Part shown: in pieces, positions 41,739 to 49,750 of the stretch
How the letters are laid out: every line of letters begins with the position of its first letter
Position numbering within the stretch: position 1 is the stretch's first letter
Origin: CAIPVR01 sp049316905
Lineage (GTDB): Bacteria; Actinomycetota; Acidimicrobiia; Acidimicrobiales; Microtrichaceae
Reading direction: 5' to 3'
DNA: 59,150 nucleotides
Assembly: GCA_049316905.1 (NCBI GenBank)
Contig: JBMOJH010000009.1
Span: 1 to 59,150 of the forward strand
Program-made: the position numbers and the translations under genes
Notes under the pieces: generated by a model
Database searches by the model: none
What the model saw: the letters and a program-made list of their open reading frames with translations, nothing else
What the model was told of the DNA's origin: nothing

Positions 41739-42736
41739 TGCGGCGCCGGCTGCTCCAGGAGGGCTCCGAGGTGGCCCGTCCGGTCCCCGAGTGTACGGAC
41801 CAGCACCTGGGCACGGGTCACGTAACGGTGCGCGGTGTGTTCCCACGTGAAGCCGATGCCGCCGTGGTTCTGCACGTTCACCTGGGCGTTCTCGACCGCG
41901 GCGTCACCCGCCACGGCGCGGGCCGCGTGGGCGTGGAACGGCGCGTCGGCGAGCCCGTCACGCACCGCGAGCGCCGCGTAGCGCACCATCGAGGTGGCCG
42001 CCTCGGCCCGCACGGCCATGTCGGCGCAACGGTGCTTCACGGCCTGGAACGACCCGACCGGCACGCCGAACTGTTCCCGGTCCTTCGCGTACTGGTTGGA
42101 CTGCTCCGCAGTGGCGGTGGCGATGCCGGCGAGTTCCGCGGCCACGAGGACGGTGCCCCGCAGCAGGAGCGCCCCGGCGTCGGTGATGCGGGCGACGGGC
42201 GCCGCGGCGCGGGCCGCGGCGGCGTCGACGGTGGCGAGCGGGACGTGCACGTCGAGCGACGGCTCGGGCCGCAGCTCGAGGCCGGCGGTGGCCACGAGCG
42301 CGGCGCCGTCGTCGCCCACCACGAGCAGCAGGTCGGCGTCGCCGTGGTCGGTGACGCGGAGCCGGTCGCCCTCCGCCTCGGCGAGGGCCACGACCGACTC
42401 ACCACCCACGATCGAGGCCGCCACCTCTCCGGCGCCGGCCTCCGCGGCGAGACGGGCGCCGAGCACGGTGGCGAGGAACGGGCCGGGGGTGGCGTGGCTC
42501 CCCAGCTCGGCGAACAGCAGCGCCTCCTCCACGAGGCCGTAGCCCACGCCGCCGAGGGACTCCTCGAGGCCGAGGCCGAACCAGCCCAGCTCCGCGCAGC
42601 GGCGCCAGAGGTCCCGGTCGACCACGCTCGCGGCGCCGTCGCGGGCGGCCAGCGCGTGGAGGTCGAAGTCGGCCTCGAGCTGGGATCGCACGGTGGCGAC
42701 GATCTCGTCCTGTTCGTCGGTGGGCAGCAGGTACAT
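41735..42736 (-). CDS. acyl-CoA dehydrogenase, short atypical subunit
   Basis: A 333-aa acyl-CoA dehydrogenase-like protein, shorter than the usual 380-390 residues. Landmarks are LGWFGLGLEESLGGVGYGLVEEALLFAELG split along residues 55-85, REQFGVPVGSFQAVKHRCADM, and the end IQNHGGIGFTWEH-like NHGGIGFTWEHTAHRY. The glutamate base expected near residue 240-250 is not obvious. Small members of this kind pair with a full-length partner as alpha2-beta2 steroid or fatty acyl-CoA dehydrogenases in actinobacteria (FadE26-FadE27 style). The full-length partner lies 29 bp upstream, so a heteromeric FAD enzyme is a fair inference. Confidence 0.88.
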   Translation of the reverse strand: MYLLPTDEQDEIVATVRSQLEADFDLHALAARDGAASVVDRDLWRRCAELGWFGLGLEESLGGVGYGLVEEALLFAELGSHATPGPFLATVLGARLAAEAGAGEVAASIVGGESVVALAEAEGDRLRVTDHGDADLLLVVGDDGAALVATAGLELRPEPSLDVHVPLATVDAAAARAAAPVARITDAGALLLRGTVLVAAELAGIATATAEQSNQYAKDREQFGVPVGSFQAVKHRCADMAVRAEAATSMVRYAALAVRDGLADAPFHAHAARAVAGDAAVENAQVNVQNHGGIGFTWEHTAHRYVTRAQVLVRTLGDRTGHLGALLEQPAPQ

Positions 42737-42765
42737 GGCGGGACGGTCCCTCCGGTCGTGCGGGC

Positions 42766-43947
42766 TCAGGCCCGGGGCAGGCCGAGCACTCGCTCGCCCA
42801 CGATGTTGCGCTGGATGTCGGTGGTGCCGCCGCCGATCGTGTAGGCGAACGACTGCAGGTACGGCCCGGTCCACACGCCCTCGCCGTCGACCGGCGTGAG
42901 CCGCAGGGCCTCGGGACCGATGATGTCGAGGGCGAGTTGGTACACGCGCTGGTGCAGCTCGCCGTGGAAGAGGCGGATCATGGAGCCCTCGGCGCCGGGC
43001 ATGCCGGTGCGGGCCGTGCGGGAGATGCCGGCGAGTGTCATGGCCCGCAATGCCGAGACCTCGGCCCGGACGGTGGCGAGCCGGCGGGCGAGCTCCTCGT
43101 CGCGGATCAGCGGGCGGCCGGCGGCGTCGGTGCGCTCGCGGGCCTCACCGATGAGCCGTTCCACCGTGGCGGCGAGCTCCACCTGGTCGGCCATGAAGCC
43201 GGTGCCGCGCTCGAAGCTCAGCGTGCTCATCGCGGTGCGCCAGCCGTTGTTGATCCCGCCGACGACGTTCGCGAGCGGGATGCGCACCTCGTCGTAGAAG
43301 ACCTCGCAGAAGTCGGTGACGTGGCTCATCGTGCGGATCTCGCGGATCTCGATGCCGGGGGAGCGCATGTCGCAGATGACCCAGGTGATGCCCTTGTGCT
43401 TCGGGGCGGTCGGGTCGGTCCGGACCAGGAGCTCCTGCAGGTCCGCGACGTGCGCGTAGGAGGTCCACGTCTTCTGGCCGGTGACCACGAGCTCGTCACC
43501 GTCGATCTCGGCCTTGGTGGAGAGCCCGGCCAGGTCGGAGCCGGCGCCCGGCTCGGAGAAGCCCTGGCACCAGACGACCTCGCCGCGGAGGATCTGCGGC
43601 AGGTGCTCGGCCTTCTGCTCGTCGGTGCCGTTGACGATCAGCGTGGGCCCGCCGTGGTTGTTGGCAACGAAGGTGCACGAGTTGTTCAGCGTGAAGGGCG
43701 GCTCGGCCCGGGCGAACTCCTCGTACCAGATCATCTGCTGGATGTCGCTCAGGCCGCGGCCGCCGTACTCGACGGGCCAGTTGATGCCCGCCCAGCCGCC
43801 GTCGAACAGTGTGCGCTGCCAGGCCAGGTCGAAGTCGCGCATGGCCTGCCCCTCCGGCGGGCGGGCCTCCGTGGGGAGGTTCGACCGCAGCCAGGTGCGG
43901 GCCTCCTCCCGGAACGCGTGCTCCTCCTCGGTGAGGTCCAGGTCCAT
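42766..43947 (-). CDS. acyl-CoA dehydrogenase, full length
   Basis: A 393-aa FAD enzyme that makes a 2,3-double bond in acyl-CoA. It shows LTEEEHAFREEARTWL, WAGINWPVEYGGRGL, the substrate/FAD stretch WCQGFSEPGAGSDLAGLSTKA, GQKTWTSYAHVADLQ (residues about 150-165) and, at the end, YTIGGGTTDIQRNIVGERVLG. The end motif is typical of actinobacterial FadE proteins that work on steroid side chains or long fatty acids. It is the first gene of the operon and is probably leaderless (TAGCTT 6 nt before ATG). A palindrome at 43969-43983 may be its operator. Confidence 0.94.
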   Translation of the reverse strand: MDLDLTEEEHAFREEARTWLRSNLPTEARPPEGQAMRDFDLAWQRTLFDGGWAGINWPVEYGGRGLSDIQQMIWYEEFARAEPPFTLNNSCTFVANNHGGPTLIVNGTDEQKAEHLPQILRGEVVWCQGFSEPGAGSDLAGLSTKAEIDGDELVVTGQKTWTSYAHVADLQELLVRTDPTAPKHKGITWVICDMRSPGIEIREIRTMSHVTDFCEVFYDEVRIPLANVVGGINNGWRTAMSTLSFERGTGFMADQVELAATVERLIGEARERTDAAGRPLIRDEELARRLATVRAEVSALRAMTLAGISRTARTGMPGAEGSMIRLFHGELHQRVYQLALDIIGPEALRLTPVDGEGVWTGPYLQSFAYTIGGGTTDIQRNIVGERVLGLPRA

Positions 43948-43953
43948 GGTGGG

Positions 43954-43959
43954 AAGCTA
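43954..43959 (-). promoter_or_regulatory. -10 box of the acyl-CoA dehydrogenase operon (TAGCTT)
   Basis: On the minus strand TAGCTT ends 6 nt before the ATG at 43947. It is the probable promoter of the operon 43947 down to 34875. Confidence 0.55.
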
Positions 43960-43968
43960 CCCGCGGAT

Positions 43969-43983
43969 CTGACGGGTCGTCAG
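43969..43983. promoter_or_regulatory. short palindrome upstream of the operon -10 box
   Basis: CTGACG and CGTCAG are perfect 6-bp arms around GGT. The site lies 9 bp upstream of the -10 box, a usual place for a repressor. The regulator is unknown and chance is possible at this length. Confidence 0.4.
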
Positions 43984-44005
43984 AAGCGGCGGGGCACCCG
44001 CGCGG

Positions 44006-44713
44006 TCAGCCCGGGTCGACCGAGGTGATCCGGCAGGTGACGACCTTGACGTCGTCGGGTGCCCGGCCGGTGACCTCCCACCGGGCCGAGCCGCCGTCGG
44101 GCGCGCTCACCGAGGTGCTGCCCGAGTCGACCCGGCCGCTGCCGGAGCCCCGGAGGAACTCCACCTTCACCGTCGCGTCGGCCGATCCGCCCTCGGCCCG
44201 CAGCGTGCCGCCGGCGGACAGGGACCCGTCGGCCGCGATGGCGCAGCGGTCCACCGACGCCGTCAGGTCGGGTCCGCCGAGCACGGTGACCGCGGCCACG
44301 GCGCCGAACACGCCGAGGAGCACCGCCGTGGCGAGGAGGGCGAGGACGATCACCAGGGCCTTGGAGGTCTTCTTCGGCGCGGCGGGGCCCGGCGGCACCC
44401 CGGGCGCGGCGCCCGACACCTGGCCGGGGTAGGCCGGGGGCGCCCCGGGGGGTGCGGCACCCGGTGGCACCCCCGGACCGCCGGCGTAGGGCGGGGCGGT
44501 GGGATAGGCGCCGGGCGGGGCGGTGGGATAGGCGCCGGGCGGGGCGGTGGGAGCGGCGGCCGGCGGGGTGGGGACCGTGGGGACGGGTGTGGTCGGTGGT
44601 TCCCAGGCCGGCGGCGGCGGTGGCGTGGCGGCAGGAGGTGTCGGCGGCGCCGGTGGCGGTGCCGGCGGCGGGAAGGACGGTGGGCCGCCCGGCTGGGTCT
44701 GGTCGTCGCTCAT
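44006..44713 (-). CDS. Pro-rich membrane-anchored protein with extracellular domain
   Basis: A 235-aa protein. Residues 1-115 are Pro/Ala-rich, including APTAPPGAYP repeated from a 24-nt DNA repeat, and should be cytosolic and unstructured. A membrane helix follows at about 118-142 (ALVIVLALLATAVLLGVFGAVAAV). The outer part of about 90 residues (DLTASVDRCAIAADGSLSAGG to the end) is a beta domain of FxLYD-like kind with two Cys that may pair. Function is unknown; Pro-rich plus helix plus small beta domain is a common actinobacterial surface layout. ATG 44713 has GGGGAG upstream. It may follow the PhoH-like gene's divergent promoter. Confidence 0.75.
   Translation of the reverse strand: MSDDQTQPGGPPSFPPPAPPPAPPTPPAATPPPPPAWEPPTTPVPTVPTPPAAAPTAPPGAYPTAPPGAYPTAPPYAGGPGVPPGAAPPGAPPAYPGQVSGAAPGVPPGPAAPKKTSKALVIVLALLATAVLLGVFGAVAAVTVLGGPDLTASVDRCAIAADGSLSAGGTLRAEGGSADATVKVEFLRGSGSGRVDSGSTSVSAPDGGSARWEVTGRAPDDVKVVTCRITSVDPG
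44491..44552 (-). repeat. 24-nt tandem repeat encoding TAPPGAYP
   Basis: Two perfect 24-nt units (44491-44514 and 44515-44538) and part of a third encode repeated TAPPGAYP in the Pro-rich region of the gene at 44006-44713. Confidence 0.85.
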
Positions 44714-44795
44714 GGTGCTCCCCGGTTCGGGCGGTCCCGATCGTACCGACGGCGGCGTCACGAGGAGTTCACCGAAGGTCCGCCCGGATTGCCAC

Positions 44796-46127
44796 ATGCA
44801 CCGGAGCTGGTGGGGGTACGTTCGCCCGATCGACACGCGCACCTACGTCCTCGACACGTCGGTGCTGCTGGCGGACCCGGCGGCACTGGGGAAGTTCGAG
44901 GAGCACGACGTGGTGATCCCACTCGTGGTCCTCACGGAGCTGGAGGCGAAACGCCACCATCCGGAGCTCGGGTGGTCCGCCCGCGAAGCGCTCCGGGCCC
45001 TCGAGGCGCTCCGCGAACGCCACGGCACGCTCACCGAGCGATTGCCCGTGAACGACCGCGGCGGGACCGTGCGCGTGGAGCTCAACCACGTGGACACGTC
45101 CTCGCTGCCGGAGGTGTTCGCCTCCGGGGTCAACGACCACCGCATCCTGGCCGTGGCCCGGAACCTGGCCGACAAGGGCACCGACGCGGTGCTCGTCACC
45201 AAGGACCTGCCGCTGCGCCTGAAGGCCTCGGTGGTCGGCCTCGAGGCCGAGGAGTACCGCCACGAGCTGACCGACGCCGACGGCTGGACGGGCATCGCGC
45301 ACGTCGAGGTGGCCGCCGAGGTGGTCGACCGCATCTACTCGGACCGCTCGGTCCCGTTCGCGGCGCTGGGCACGGGCGATCCCGTCCCCACCAACGCCGG
45401 ACTGGTGCTGCGGTCCGTCTCGGGCGGGTCCGCCCTGGGTCGGCTCCACGGCGACGGCCGCGTGCACCTGGTGGACGGCGACCGCCACCTCTTCGACGTG
45501 CGGGGCCGCTCGGCCGAGCAGCGGGTGGCCATGGACCTGCTCGACGACCCGTCCGTGGGGATCGTGTCGCTCGGCGGCCCGGCCGGCACCGGCAAGTCGG
45601 TGCTCGCGCTCGCGGCCGGGCTGGAGGCGGTGCTGGAACGGCGCACCCAGCGCAAGGTGATCGTGTTCCGCCCGCTGTACGCCGTGGGGGGCCAGGAGCT
45701 GGGCTACCTGCCGGGCAGTGAGGCCGAGAAGATGAGCCCCTGGGCCGCCGCGGTCACCGACGCGCTCGAGGCGATCGCCGGGCCGGAGGTCATCGAGGAG
45801 GTCGTGGAACGCGGGCTCGTCGAGGTGCTGCCGCTCACCCACATCCGGGGCCGCACCCTCACCGACACGTTCGTGATCGTCGACGAGGCCCAGAACCTCG
45901 AGCGCATGGTGCTGCTCACCGCGCTCAGCCGTCTCGGCGAGGGCAGCCGCGTGGTGCTCACCCACGACGTGGCCCAGCGCGACAACCTCCGCGTCGGCCG
46001 TCGCGACGGCATCGCGTCGGTGGTGGGCGTGCTGCGGGGCAACCCGCTGTTCGGCCACGTGAGCCTCACGCGCTCGGAGCGCTCGGCGGTGGCCGCCCTG
46101 GTGAGCGACCTGCTCGACGCCGGCTGA
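44796..46127 (+). CDS. PhoH-like protein with N-terminal PIN domain
   Basis: About 430-440 aa. The N-terminal PIN ribonuclease domain starts TYVLDTSVLLADPAAL (acidic Asp in LDTSV), has VLTELEAKRHHPELG and GVNDHRILAVARNL, and ends with LVTKDLPLRLKA. The C-terminal PhoH ATPase has Walker A GGPAGTGKSVLAL and Walker B FVIVDEAQNLERM, with RGRTLTDTFV. The family (PhoH2 type) is an RNA helicase/nuclease linked to phosphate starvation or toxin-antitoxin behaviour. The start is uncertain: ATG 44796 is the nearest standard codon, but a TACGTT box at 44817-44822 lies exactly 6 nt before ATC 44829, which would be a leaderless non-standard start giving IDTRTYVLDTSV. Confidence 0.9.
   Translation: MHRSWWGYVRPIDTRTYVLDTSVLLADPAALGKFEEHDVVIPLVVLTELEAKRHHPELGWSAREALRALEALRERHGTLTERLPVNDRGGTVRVELNHVDTSSLPEVFASGVNDHRILAVARNLADKGTDAVLVTKDLPLRLKASVVGLEAEEYRHELTDADGWTGIAHVEVAAEVVDRIYSDRSVPFAALGTGDPVPTNAGLVLRSVSGGSALGRLHGDGRVHLVDGDRHLFDVRGRSAEQRVAMDLLDDPSVGIVSLGGPAGTGKSVLALAAGLEAVLERRTQRKVIVFRPLYAVGGQELGYLPGSEAEKMSPWAAAVTDALEAIAGPEVIEEVVERGLVEVLPLTHIRGRTLTDTFVIVDEAQNLERMVLLTALSRLGEGSRVVLTHDVAQRDNLRVGRRDGIASVVGVLRGNPLFGHVSLTRSERSAVAALVSDLLDAG
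44817..44822 (+). promoter_or_regulatory. possible -10 box inside the PhoH-like frame (TACGTT)
   Basis: The hexamer equals those before the genes at 24070 and 57815 and sits 6 nt before ATC 44829. If used, translation would start at AUC. Confidence 0.35.
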
Positions 46128-46138
46128 GCTGGCGCGGG

Positions 46139-47395
46139 TCAGGCGATGCCGAGGGCGAGGATCGTGACGATCAGCGCGACCGCGCCCACGAAGTCCACCG
46201 ACGCAGTGACCACCGGGATGCCGTAGGTGTCGGGGTCGAGGTCGGCGGACCACGCGGCGATCGTCCCGTAGTACGCGAGGCCGATCACGAACGCCACGGC
46301 CGCGGCGCCCCCGATCAGCGAGCACAGCACCATCCAGCCGAGGCCCGGACTGGATTCGCCGAGCGCGACCGCCACGTAGTGGGCCCCCACGCCGTTGAAG
46401 ATGAACACCGGCAGGCCCAGGAGGGCGACCACCGATGCGTCCCGCCGCACCTCCCGGCCGGGGCGCAGCGTGGGTTCCACGAGACCGAGGTGGAGGTTCG
46501 TCGACACGCGGCTCGACAGGATGCCGCCGAGCGCGCCGGCCGAGCTCACGAACGCCGGCTCGAGCACCAGCAGCGCGGGGAGCGCCGCGAAGATCGACAG
46601 CTGCTTCTGGACCGCCACGCCGGCGAGCGTGCTGAGGACCACTGCGGCGCTGAGCACCGGCAGCGACTCCCACACGATGCGGCGCAGCTCGGCCATGCGG
46701 GACCGCAGGGCGCTCACGAACACCCCGATGCTGAGCGCCACCATGAGCCACGCCAGCACGGTGGAGACCGAGCCGCGGCCCACCAGGAAGGTGGCGAGGA
46801 ACAGCGACGGGATCGTGATGACGTCGCCGAGCGTGGCGGTGGAGGGGGCGACCAGGTTGTCGAGGTCCCACCCGCGGCGGACGGCCCCGATGGTGAGCAG
46901 CAGCGTGGCGCCGAGCAGCACGACGCTGGCGAGCACGCCGCCGACCACCGAGATCAGTGCCAGGTCCAGCACCGAGATCGTGTTCTCCACGCCGAAGCCC
47001 GCCGCCACCACCCGGGCCACCACCGCGAGGCCGAGGCTCAGCACGAAGGTGAGCACGGTGGCGGCCAGCACGTTCTGGCCCATCACCGACTCGCGGCGGA
47101 ACGAGACGCGGAACGTACCGGTGTGGATGCTCGTCGAGAGCCGGTTGCCCAGCGTCCCGAAGATGTTGCCCCGCAGGCCGATGGCCGCGGGCACCATCAC
47201 GAGCAGGCCGGGCAGCGCCTCCAGGGTGCCGGTGATGGAGCCGAGCGTGGCGCCGGCGATGAAGCTGGTCGTGGAGTTGAGGACCAGCGCCACCATGCTC
47301 TGGCGCGCCGCGCCGCCGGTCGGACCGAGGAGGTCGACCAGTCGGCGGCCCAGGTCGAGGGGCCACCGCAGGGGGGCGGGGAGGTGGCGGGCCAT
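46139..47395 (-). CDS. SLC41/MgtE-like divalent cation transporter
   Basis: A 418-aa membrane protein with two copies of the MgtE/SLC41 channel domain and about 10-11 helices. The first copy has ALPGLLVMVPAAIGLRGNIF, GTLGNRLSTSIHTGTF and the end VAPSTATLGDVITIPSLFLA. The second has LLVLEPAFVSSAGALGGILSS, SRVSTNLHLGLVEP and LDPDTYGIPVVTASVDFVGA. The paired Asp-containing loops line the Mg2+ path. It lacks the cytosolic CBS gate of bacterial MgtE, so it is closer to the eukaryotic SLC41 layout. It is convergent with the PhoH-like gene (11 bp) and lies 37 bp after the phosphotransferase gene. Confidence 0.9.
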   Translation of the reverse strand: MARHLPAPLRWPLDLGRRLVDLLGPTGGAARQSMVALVLNSTTSFIAGATLGSITGTLEALPGLLVMVPAAIGLRGNIFGTLGNRLSTSIHTGTFRVSFRRESVMGQNVLAATVLTFVLSLGLAVVARVVAAGFGVENTISVLDLALISVVGGVLASVVLLGATLLLTIGAVRRGWDLDNLVAPSTATLGDVITIPSLFLATFLVGRGSVSTVLAWLMVALSIGVFVSALRSRMAELRRIVWESLPVLSAAVVLSTLAGVAVQKQLSIFAALPALLVLEPAFVSSAGALGGILSSRVSTNLHLGLVEPTLRPGREVRRDASVVALLGLPVFIFNGVGAHYVAVALGESSPGLGWMVLCSLIGGAAAVAFVIGLAYYGTIAAWSADLDPDTYGIPVVTASVDFVGAVALIVTILALGIA

Positions 47396-47432
47396 GGGTC
47401 CATCTTGTGCCGGGGGGCCGGGGCGGCCCGGC

Positions 47433-48506
47433 TCAGCCGTCCACCTCGGCGAGCACCCGGTCCAGCATGGCGGTGGCCACGTTGTCGTCCTCGGGGAACA
47501 TGGCCTCGCCGCGGAGCGCGTCGGCCTGGCAGATCCGCATCATCACCACCGCGTACCGGTGCGCGGCCCACACCGTGTACCAGCCGAGGTCGCCGACGGT
47601 GCGGCCCGACGCCTGCTCGTAGTGCGCGACCACGTCCTCCATGGGAAGGAAGCCGGGGAGGTTCGGGGTGTCGAGCTCGGTGGAGAAGAAGCGCTCGAAC
47701 AGGCACCACCAGGCCAGGTCCACCTCGGGCGGGCCGAGGGTGGCCATCTCCCAGTCGAGGACGGCCACCGGCCGGTGGTCCACGAACATCATGTTGCCGA
47801 TGCGCGAGTCACCCCAGTTGAGCACCGGGTCGGGCTCGGGCTCGGGCCGGTGGTCGCGGAGCCAGCGGGCGGTGGCGTGCAGGCGCGGGTGCGGGTGGTC
47901 GCCCCGGCCCCACTCGAGGAACGCCTCGTAGAAGCCGAGCTGCTGGTCGAGGCCGGTCGCGCCGTGGCGGCGCTGGTCGAGGATGTCGAGGCCGGCGGCG
48001 CGCCAGTCGATGGCGTGCAGGCGGGCGAGCACCTCCACCCCCGACAGCTGCAGCGTGCGCTGCTCCTCCGGCGTGGACTCCTCGAGCAGCCAGCCCTGCA
48101 TCGTGTAGGGCAGTCGGTCGGGCGGGACCTTGCCCTCCACGCGGCCCATCACGAAGAACTCGTTGCCGATCCACGACGGGTCGGACTCGTACCAGCGCAG
48201 CGGTGGCAGCGGCACGTCGGACGCCGCGCCCACCCGCAGCATCACCTCGTACTGGAGGCCCAGGTCGTAGGTGGGGAACACGGTGTGGCCCCCCGGCGCG
48301 GTGCGCAGCACCAGCTGCTCCACCTCGGTGGTGCCCCCACGGGTCCACGTGGCGTCGAACATGACCGTCTCGGACGAGTGGCCCGTGGCCTCCGGCGCGT
48401 CGAGGTCGGTCACCTCGACCGACCCGGCCCCCTCGAGTCGCGTGGCGAGCCAGTCCTCCAGCCGGCCCTTGAGGGCCTGCGGGTCGAACCCGGTGCTGCT
48501 CGGCAT
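47433..48506 (-). CDS. APH-family phosphotransferase, ACAD10-like
   Basis: A 357-aa kinase-like protein of the aminoglycoside phosphotransferase fold, resembling the group found next to acyl-CoA dehydrogenases. It has LVLRTAPGGHTVFPTYDLGLQ with the ATP Lys replaced by Arg context, EFFVMGRVEGKVPPDRLPY, the catalytic-loop-like LNWGDSRIGNMMFVDHRPV and the metal motif VAVLDWEMATLGPPEVDLAWW. The usual HxD has the form WGDSRIGN, with Asp and Asn kept. The substrate is unknown, perhaps a hydroxyacyl-CoA. It is cytosolic. A TACGTC just before the ATG is too close to be a -10 box; GGGGG 6 nt upstream may serve as the ribosome site. Confidence 0.88.
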   Translation of the reverse strand: MPSSTGFDPQALKGRLEDWLATRLEGAGSVEVTDLDAPEATGHSSETVMFDATWTRGGTTEVEQLVLRTAPGGHTVFPTYDLGLQYEVMLRVGAASDVPLPPLRWYESDPSWIGNEFFVMGRVEGKVPPDRLPYTMQGWLLEESTPEEQRTLQLSGVEVLARLHAIDWRAAGLDILDQRRHGATGLDQQLGFYEAFLEWGRGDHPHPRLHATARWLRDHRPEPEPDPVLNWGDSRIGNMMFVDHRPVAVLDWEMATLGPPEVDLAWWCLFERFFSTELDTPNLPGFLPMEDVVAHYEQASGRTVGDLGWYTVWAAHRYAVVMMRICQADALRGEAMFPEDDNVATAMLDRVLAEVDG

Positions 48507-48573
48507 GACGTACCCCCGGCGTCGTCGGGGTCCCGCGGTGGTGACCCGGCGGCACCCTACCGGGCTGTCGCGG

Positions 48574-49722
48574 TCAGTTCGCGGGTCGCACGCGGGCGCC
48601 GCCGGTCTCGATCCCGTCGTCGATCCACGAGAACGTGTCCTCGGCGATCGCGGGGGCGAGGGTGAGGCCGCGGCTGCCGCCGCCGGTGACCACGAACACC
48701 CCTTCGTCGACCGCCTCGCGGTACCAGAGCCGTCCGTCGGTGCACTCGTGGTGCACTCCGTCCCAGCGTCGCGTCACCGGCGGCAGCTCCCGGCCCAGCA
48801 GCGCCGTGAGCGCCTCGGTCAGGTGGTGGAACGGCCGCTCGCTCAGGTCGAAGCCGAACGGCTCCTCGTACTCCCGGGTCTCGCCCACGGTGAGCGCGCC
48901 GGAGGAACGCTGCGCGCACCGCAGGTGGACGTGGAACTCCTCCACCACCGGGGGCGCCGGCGGCAGGAACGACCGGGCCGGTACGTCGTAGCCGGGGTTC
49001 CAGCGGAGCGCGTCGGCGTCGGTGATGATCGTCCCGAGCCGCTCGTCGAGCGGTGCGGTCTGCAGCATCTGCAGCCGCACCCGCCGCAGCGGCGCCCGCC
49101 CCAGCACCATGGTGGCCAGGGTCGACGGCCGGGCGCCCGGGCAGACGAGCACGATGTCGCCCCGGTGGACCTTCCCGGTGGTGTCGATGACCTGACCGGG
49201 GCCCACCTCCCAGACCTGGCGGCCGCCGAGGAACTCGTAGGTGCCGTCCGAGCCGACCAGCTCGCGCAGCGCCGGGAGGGTCAGCCGCGGTTCCACCACC
49301 GCGTCGAGGCGGCAGGCCAGCGCGCCGAGCACCTCGCCCCGGATGATCGGGAAGTTCTCGGCGACCACGCTCGCCGGGAGGAAGCGGAGCCCCCGACGTT
49401 CGGCGTCGCCGCGGGTGAGGACCTGGTCGAACACGGCGAGGTGCTCGGTGCGGGTCGCGATCGTGAGCGATCCCTCCGCCCGGAAGCCCATGCCCGGCGC
49501 CCGCGAGGCGAGGTCGCGCCACAGTTCCCGGGCCCGGAGCGCCACGTCGAGCTCGAGGCCCGGCGCACGGCCGGACACCCACAGCTCCCCGATGTTGCGG
49601 ACCGTCGCGAGCTGCGGCTCCGGGTCCACGTCGAGCTGGAGGACGTCCCACCCGCGCCGATGGGCCTCCACCGCGTGCAGGGTGCCGAGGATGCCGCCCC
49701 CCACCACGATCGCTCGACCCAC
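48574..49722 (-). CDS. FAD-dependent oxidoreductase (DAO fold, TIGR03364-like)
   Basis: A 382-aa flavoprotein. The FAD motif is at the N-terminus (RAIVVGGGILGTLHAVEAHRR), followed by ATVRNIGELWVSGRAPG and EGSLTIATRTEHLAVFD, which resemble the TIGR03364 family found beside phosphonate-degradation genes; the C-terminus VFVVTGGGSRGLTLAPAIAE is the DAO-type second FAD contact. It probably oxidises an amine or hydroxyl-amine-like substrate. It starts with GTG 6 nt after a TACCCT box and so is likely leaderless. It lies 28 bp after the sulfatase/phosphonate hydrolase gene, which fits a C-P compound pathway, an inference. Confidence 0.88.
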   Translation of the reverse strand: MGRAIVVGGGILGTLHAVEAHRRGWDVLQLDVDPEPQLATVRNIGELWVSGRAPGLELDVALRARELWRDLASRAPGMGFRAEGSLTIATRTEHLAVFDQVLTRGDAERRGLRFLPASVVAENFPIIRGEVLGALACRLDAVVEPRLTLPALRELVGSDGTYEFLGGRQVWEVGPGQVIDTTGKVHRGDIVLVCPGARPSTLATMVLGRAPLRRVRLQMLQTAPLDERLGTIITDADALRWNPGYDVPARSFLPPAPPVVEEFHVHLRCAQRSSGALTVGETREYEEPFGFDLSERPFHHLTEALTALLGRELPPVTRRWDGVHHECTDGRLWYREAVDEGVFVVTGGGSRGLTLAPAIAEDTFSWIDDGIETGGARVRPAN

Positions 49723-49728
49723 CCGGGC

Positions 49729-49734
49729 AGGGTA
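49729..49734 (-). promoter_or_regulatory. -10 box of leaderless gene (TACCCT)
   Basis: On the minus strand TACCCT ends 6 nt before the GTG start at 49722, the same spacing as in the ATG-starting leaderless genes. Confidence 0.5.
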
Positions 49735-49750
49735 CTCGTGGCGGTCGAAC

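Noticed and set aside
48505..48516. TACGTC before the phosphotransferase start as a leaderless -10 box
   Set aside because: It directly touches the ATG (no spacing) and ends in C rather than T.
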